Source: Lantana camara (lineage: Eukaryota > Streptophyta > Magnoliopsida > Lamiales > Verbenaceae). From it: a stretch of 64,000 nucleotides of DNA. Both the position numbers and the translations under genes were made by a program. The stretch is taken from positions 85,658,501 to 85,722,500 of the forward strand of contig CM074858.1 of assembly GCA_037501455.1 (NCBI GenBank), read 5' to 3'. Position 1 is the stretch's first letter. Each line of letters begins with the position of its first letter. The notes beneath the pieces are model-generated. The model was not told the DNA's origin. It saw only the letters and a list, made by a program, of their open reading frames with translations, and ran no database searches. Of the stretch, positions 59,699 to 64,000 are shown one piece after another.

Positions 59699-59710
59699 CT
59701 TTATTTATAG
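59699..59710 (-). promoter_or_regulatory. TATA box of the antisense gene
   Basis: The minus strand reads CTATAAATAAAG about 140 bp upstream of the antisense ATG at 59563, outside the 3' LTR. This is consistent with an independent promoter for the antisense transcript. Motif and position only. Confidence 0.6.
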
Positions 59711-59933
59711 GGGTTGAAAAGTAACTTCTCGAAATGCGAAACGACGCCATAATTACCCCGCATGCGCCTATCCTATGGAAGGTCGCGTCGCATTAAATGC
59801 TTTGTCGGACCGATTTGGCTCAAGAAGTCACACCCGTAACTGAGACGACGGCTCGATTCCAACGGTCACGACGGTTCCCCTACCCATTGCCAGTTCGATG
59901 AAATTACCACTGCGAAGATTCACACCGGTAATT

Positions 59934-59944
59934 TGGGGGGCCTC
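59934..59944 (+). other. Polypurine tract of the Tat element
   Basis: TTGGGGGGCCTC-type G run directly before the 3' LTR start at 59945. It is shorter and less pure than the Tekay PPT. Confidence 0.7.
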
Positions 59945-60728
59945 TGATATGGCATAATAGTACAGGGCCACGAGGTCGCCCCCTGATTGGCGCCACGTGG
60001 ACCCTCACGCCGACCTGGACAAACCAGTAACGACCTCTTGGACAAGTCATCAGATCGATACCAGGTCCTCAGGTCATCAGATCTGTTTGAGGACACCAGA
60101 TCGATTGGCATACCATCCGATCATCAGATCAACAGATCGATCTACTCTCTCCTATGAGGAAACCCACGGTATTAAGGATCCCGGAAGGCGATATCGATCT
60201 CCAGATCGATATCATACGTCACCGGACACCCGAATACTGTAAAGCACTCCTGTCGGGACACGTGTATCCTTTCCATTCCCTGGAACAGGCGTACTACGGC
60301 TCATTAATGACCGTCAGTCCTTACTTTTACCCAAGGGGGAAAGAAGGTACAAACGACCCGTCTCAAGCTGGTTCCATCGTCCGACATCCAGATCGACGAC
60401 TGGCAACGCTATTAATGCACACCTACCGTACACACACTACTGTATCATTTGGCCATGGCTATAAATACTCGCCATTTGAACAGTAGTTGGTAAGCCTTTA
60501 ATACGCATTCAATTGCATTTATTCTCTCTCAAAAGAGCTCCATCACTGACTTGAGCGTCGGAGTGCCAACCTTGGGTAAAACCCCAAGTCCCCCAAGTTG
60601 GTTTCGAGCTCACGTTTGCTAGTGCTTTCAGGTCGATAAAGAACCCACTCAAACAAATTCTTGACTGATTGACCCATATCTGACAGCCAGATCGACCACG
60701 TCAGATCGACCAGATTTGAGCCAGATCA
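59945..60728 (+). repeat. 3' LTR of the Tat element
   Basis: TGATATGGCATAATAG to ...GAGCCAGATCA, 784 bp, followed by target duplication CCATT. About 15 substitutions against the 5' LTR, near 2%. A 110-codon ORF (60154-60486) is kept in both LTRs but resembles no protein. Confidence 0.94.
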
Positions 60729-60733
60729 CCATT

Positions 60734-60858
60734 AATGAAACTTGGGTTAAATTGAAGAACTTGAAATCTTTCTTCCTTCTTTGAACTTCATCTCTTGCCG
60801 GTATGATTTTGGGTGATTTATGTTCGTTTTTCCTTGAGCTTTTTTCAGTTTGCACTGT
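60734..60858 (+). repeat. LARD-family LTR fragment, right part
   Basis: Continues the 48041 LTR after the Tat insertion, shown by the single CCATT target. It is cut at 60859 by the next element, so only about 1.2 kb of this LTR is present in the window. Confidence 0.7.
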
Positions 60859-63800
60859 TGCTATAGCACCCCGAGAGTAGGGCACCACATCCCCCACACT
60901 AGAGCCCAACAAGTGTAGTGGAATGGAGAATCCGTACACGCATCGAACAATAGCGAACGGGAGACAAACAAAACTCACTCTCTAGCTAGGCGGCCTAACC
61001 CTCAATCAGAGTGCATACTAATCAACAGAATAGAGCGGAAGCGATAAGAGCAATTCATACTAAATTCCCAAGATCACATATATACATACCACATAGTCAT
61101 AAGAGCATAATAATTCCTTCTACAAATGTACAATGCCCTTCCCAGCCAAAAATATTTCAAGTATCAAAGTATTCATAATACATAATTTCATAAGTATAAG
61201 ACATAAACCACTACAAATGCAATAATGCTGACTTGAGCTATGAAACAAGTAAGACTCGAAGACAAACTTGCTGCCTAGCTCGACTCCCGCGGTACCTGCA
61301 ACTCAAAGAAGGGAAAAAGGGGAAAAACAACGAAGGTTAGTCCTAGTGACTAGTGAGGGGGCTTACACACGCACCCATAATACGTAGAGAGTAATGCACT
61401 TATTTAAAATCATAAAAGATCCATAAACCGGGATTGGTTTTTGCAAGCTAAATCATGTCCCATGATAGTATAGGTATATATATTTTTTTTAAAAGAAGGT
61501 TAAGGCCATAAGCCAAAATGACAAATTTTAGGTATTTGAAAGTCCATTCCCATTTTATAGATCATGCAAATTCACACAACTCGACGAGTACGAGTTATTC
61601 CTCCAACTTCCATAAACAAAGGCATAATCAAAGCAAAATTCATAAACCATACTTTCTCCGGGTGATAGAAGGGTTGACGGCCCTAACTATCGATCAAATG
61701 CACACGAAACAAGGTTAATTACTTCCTTGAAACCTTCGGCGGTTGCTTCCACTGGCTCAAGAGAAAAGCCCTTCCTCAACCTCCTAAGGTTAGGCGAGAC
61801 TCTCAAAGGAAAGTGTCGATGGAAGAGCTCGTCGACCCCTCGGCCGTCCTAAGATACCATACCACTCTCCGGGGCCCAAATCATAATTCAAAATCATATT
61901 TTCCAACAAAGCTTATCTTTCAAAGCCAAAGCTCGCTTACACACTCACATTTATCAAAGGATTTCAAAACAAACGTAAAATAGCTCATATACGTATAGAA
62001 GTTGTTTTCAAAGTCTTATAACAAATGGAACAAGTCCTCAAAGTACATATCTTACACGTATTTAACATATAATATATGTAGCTCGCATGCGGGATTAAAA
62101 TCAATTAGGATTTTAGGTCATAATATCTAAAAGAATAAAACCTCACCTTCCGAACGTGTAGCGGTGACAAAAGAAAGCAAACCGGACGCCTAAGGGGCAA
62201 CCTCGTCGTCAACGGGAGGGTCAACTACACCAAACAAACAAGAACGAATACTCTTAGACTCAAAATGTACCATATAAAATGCTCGGCAAATGCATATGCG
62301 TGTATATGATGCCAATGATATGAAATGAATTCATATATAAATCAAACAAGGTCATATTTTGCATATAAAATCATATTTCACAAACGAGGGCATAAAACGA
62401 ACTATAAAATCATAACATAAAACTTATCACCTAATATAACATGTTAATAAAATAAACGAGTCATAAACGAACCATAAAAAGCAAGCAAACACAAACGAAA
62501 TGAAGAAAACAATCACAAAAGCATGCAAGGTGGTCACAGCCGCTACCCACTTTCCACACAAAATGGACGCGGTCGCAACCAACAACTCAAAAGAAGAAAT
62601 AAAAACGGTCGCGGCCGCTACCCCAAAACAACATAGGGGAGGTCACGATCGTAACCTGAAGCCTACAACTCGAAACAAGGCCAAAAATGGGTCACGGTCA
62701 CTACCCAAAATGAACTAAAATCGATCGCGGCCGCGACCTCATGCGACAGCAGCAGAAAAATAGAGTTTCAAGATAAAAAACTCTACCAAAACACACATGA
62801 ATTTATGTCAAATGCAAGTTAACACATAATAGGTTGAAATTATATCAAGAAGTCACCAAATTCCTGCAATTTCTAAGCCTAAACATGGAAATACACATGA
62901 TCAAAGGCAAGAGATGTATACATATTCATGTTCATACCAAAAACTTCAAAAATCCAAAATGATAGCCAATGATTCCTTGATTCTCATGCAAAATCCTTCC
63001 ATACACTTATTATATGATGTCTTAAGAGCAATCAGGATGCATAACCTCTAAGAAATTCACGCAAGATCACTCAAATTCATCCAAAACATGCCAAACCCTT
63101 ACTATTCACTACATTCTTCATATCATGCTCATATCACCACCAAATTCAGAAAAATTGGAGTCTAAACAAAGAAGAGAAGATAGAGGAAACAAATTCTAAG
63201 CTTACCTTTCGAATTTGGTGCAATTTGGTGAAGATTTGAGCTCAAATGGGTGAAGGGTGAATAGTATATTTTGCTTCCTCCTTGGTCTCAGTTTTGGCAG
63301 CCAAAATTCTCTTTTTCTTCAAGTGTGGAACTTAATGGAGGGATATTAGCTGATAGGGGATTATGTTGGGAGCTTTTGGGGCCAAGCGTTGCATTATTTG
63401 GTCAAGTATAACATAAGTTATGAATAAAAGAGTGTTTAAAGGTCGAATTTGCACGTGAGGCTCATTTCGGTCAAAATTCGAGGATAAAAAAAGGCTTAGA
63501 AAAATATGAGGCTAGGTTTATTGAACTCAATTCGTCAATACGAGTTCAACGGAGGTGAAGGAATTTGAATCCGAATTCCCGAGCTCAAGTTATGCTTCCC
63601 GGAACCCAAGGCGCGCTAAATGCTCTTTAGCCTCCTTTAGGTCCCGTCTCCAAATTAAAATAAAAAGACAAGCCAAACAAGTTCCAAATCATAAAACGAG
63701 CATAAAATCTAGTTCATTACTCTCAAAATTCACACATATCAAAAATTCGCAAGAAATGGAATTAAATTCGGATGCAAATAGAGCAAATATAAAAGGCATA

Positions 63801-63954
63801 AAACTTAAACGTTCAAAAAAAAATTCAAGTTCATACTTAAAGAAAAAACTCAAATACTCATGTGAGAACTTAATAAATCTCAAGTAATAACATAAGTAAA
63901 TAATTAAATCGCGCACATAGTATACCTGAAAGTCCGATCGGTCGGGATGTTACA
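60859..63954 (-). repeat. 3' LTR of Tekay-2
   Basis: Plus-strand start TGCTATAGCACCCC, end ...GGGATGTTACA. Reverse complement of the Tekay-1 LTR throughout, 3,096 bp. GGTCGCGACC-type cluster at about 62527-62745 and U3 inverted repeat at 63560-63579 (one arm mismatch). A poly-T run lies at 61481-61490. Confidence 0.9.
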
Positions 63955-64000
63955 AACCTCCCTCCTTCAAAAGGAGCTGTCCTCAGGTCCGAAGCGAGGT
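63955..64000 (-). mobile_element. Tekay-2: 3' end of interior (rest outside window)
   Basis: The minus strand has the PPT GAAGGAGGGAGGTT next to the LTR, and upstream of it the same CTTCGGACCTGAGGACAG sequence that ends pol in Tekay-1 (23185-23202), including the stop. A second member of the Tekay-1 family thus continues to the right in minus orientation. Confidence 0.88.

Larger units (their letters stand above)
49132..60728 (+). mobile_element. Tat-lineage Ty3/gypsy retrotransposon with antisense gene
   Basis: Perfect 5-bp duplications CCATT (49127-49131, 60729-60733), two LTRs of 784 bp differing at about 15 bases, and a total of 11,597 bp. Domains in order: gag, PR, RT, RNase H, a second archaeal-type RNase H, integrase. 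Then comes a repeat-rich spacer, an antisense gene and the PPT. The second RNase H, the C-X2-H-X4-H-X4-C knuckle, the PBS type and the antisense ORF together point to the Tat lineage of non-chromovirus gypsy elements. Several stops make it non-autonomous. Confidence 0.94.

Overview
The window is a block of nested LTR retrotransposons from a flowering-plant genome. Plant origin rests on Ty1/copia and Ty3/gypsy pol types typical of angiosperms: a Tekay/Del-like chromovirus, and a Tat-lineage element with a second RNase H and an antisense gene. Supporting signs are priming sites matching plant initiator-Met tRNA and a Tourist-like MITE. I found no host gene, rRNA, tRNA gene, CRISPR array or organelle segment. 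The species cannot be named from this sequence.

Layout, left to right. (1) 1-8562: Copia-1 (+), with its 5' LTR cut by the window edge. (2) 8563-14607: decayed interior of Copia-3 (-), carrying a MITE at 12015-12851. The Copia-3 5' LTR (14608-15425 and 36823-37610) is split by (3) Tekay-1 (+, 15426-36817, target duplication GATCT). The Tekay-1 3' LTR is in turn split by (4) a coding-free element of 10,501 bp (-, 25460-35960, duplication TGTGA) with 3,962-bp LTRs, here called the LARD. (5) 37611-37866 and 48025-48040: remnants of an older gypsy reverse transcriptase, separated by (6) Copia-2 (-, 37867-48024). (7) 48041-49131 and 60734-60858: a piece of an LTR related to the LARD, split by (8) a Tat-lineage gypsy (+, 49132-60728, duplication CCATT). 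(9) 60859-64000: the 3' LTR and the very end of a second Tekay-family element (-) that continues beyond the window.

The nesting gives a relative age order: gypsy remnant, then Copia-3, then Tekay-1, then the LARD, which is youngest (LTRs about 1% different by eye). In the other branch the LARD-like LTR came before the Tat element. All sense gag-pol genes are broken by stops or frameshifts, so no autonomous copy is intact here. The LARD has no gag-pol but shares its PBS and PPT context with the Tekay family, which suggests it was moved by Tekay proteins.

The most unusual content lies outside gag-pol. The Tat element has an antisense gene that reads well as three exons with its own TATA box. 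The Tekay and LARD LTR families share a U3 block with an inverted repeat showing a compensatory pair of changes. The Copia LTRs carry clustered ACGTG motifs, and the Copia leaders carry GC-rich hairpins and a fourfold CCACGAGTCGTGG motif. The Tekay LTR, LARD LTR and LARD interior each have their own small palindrome array.
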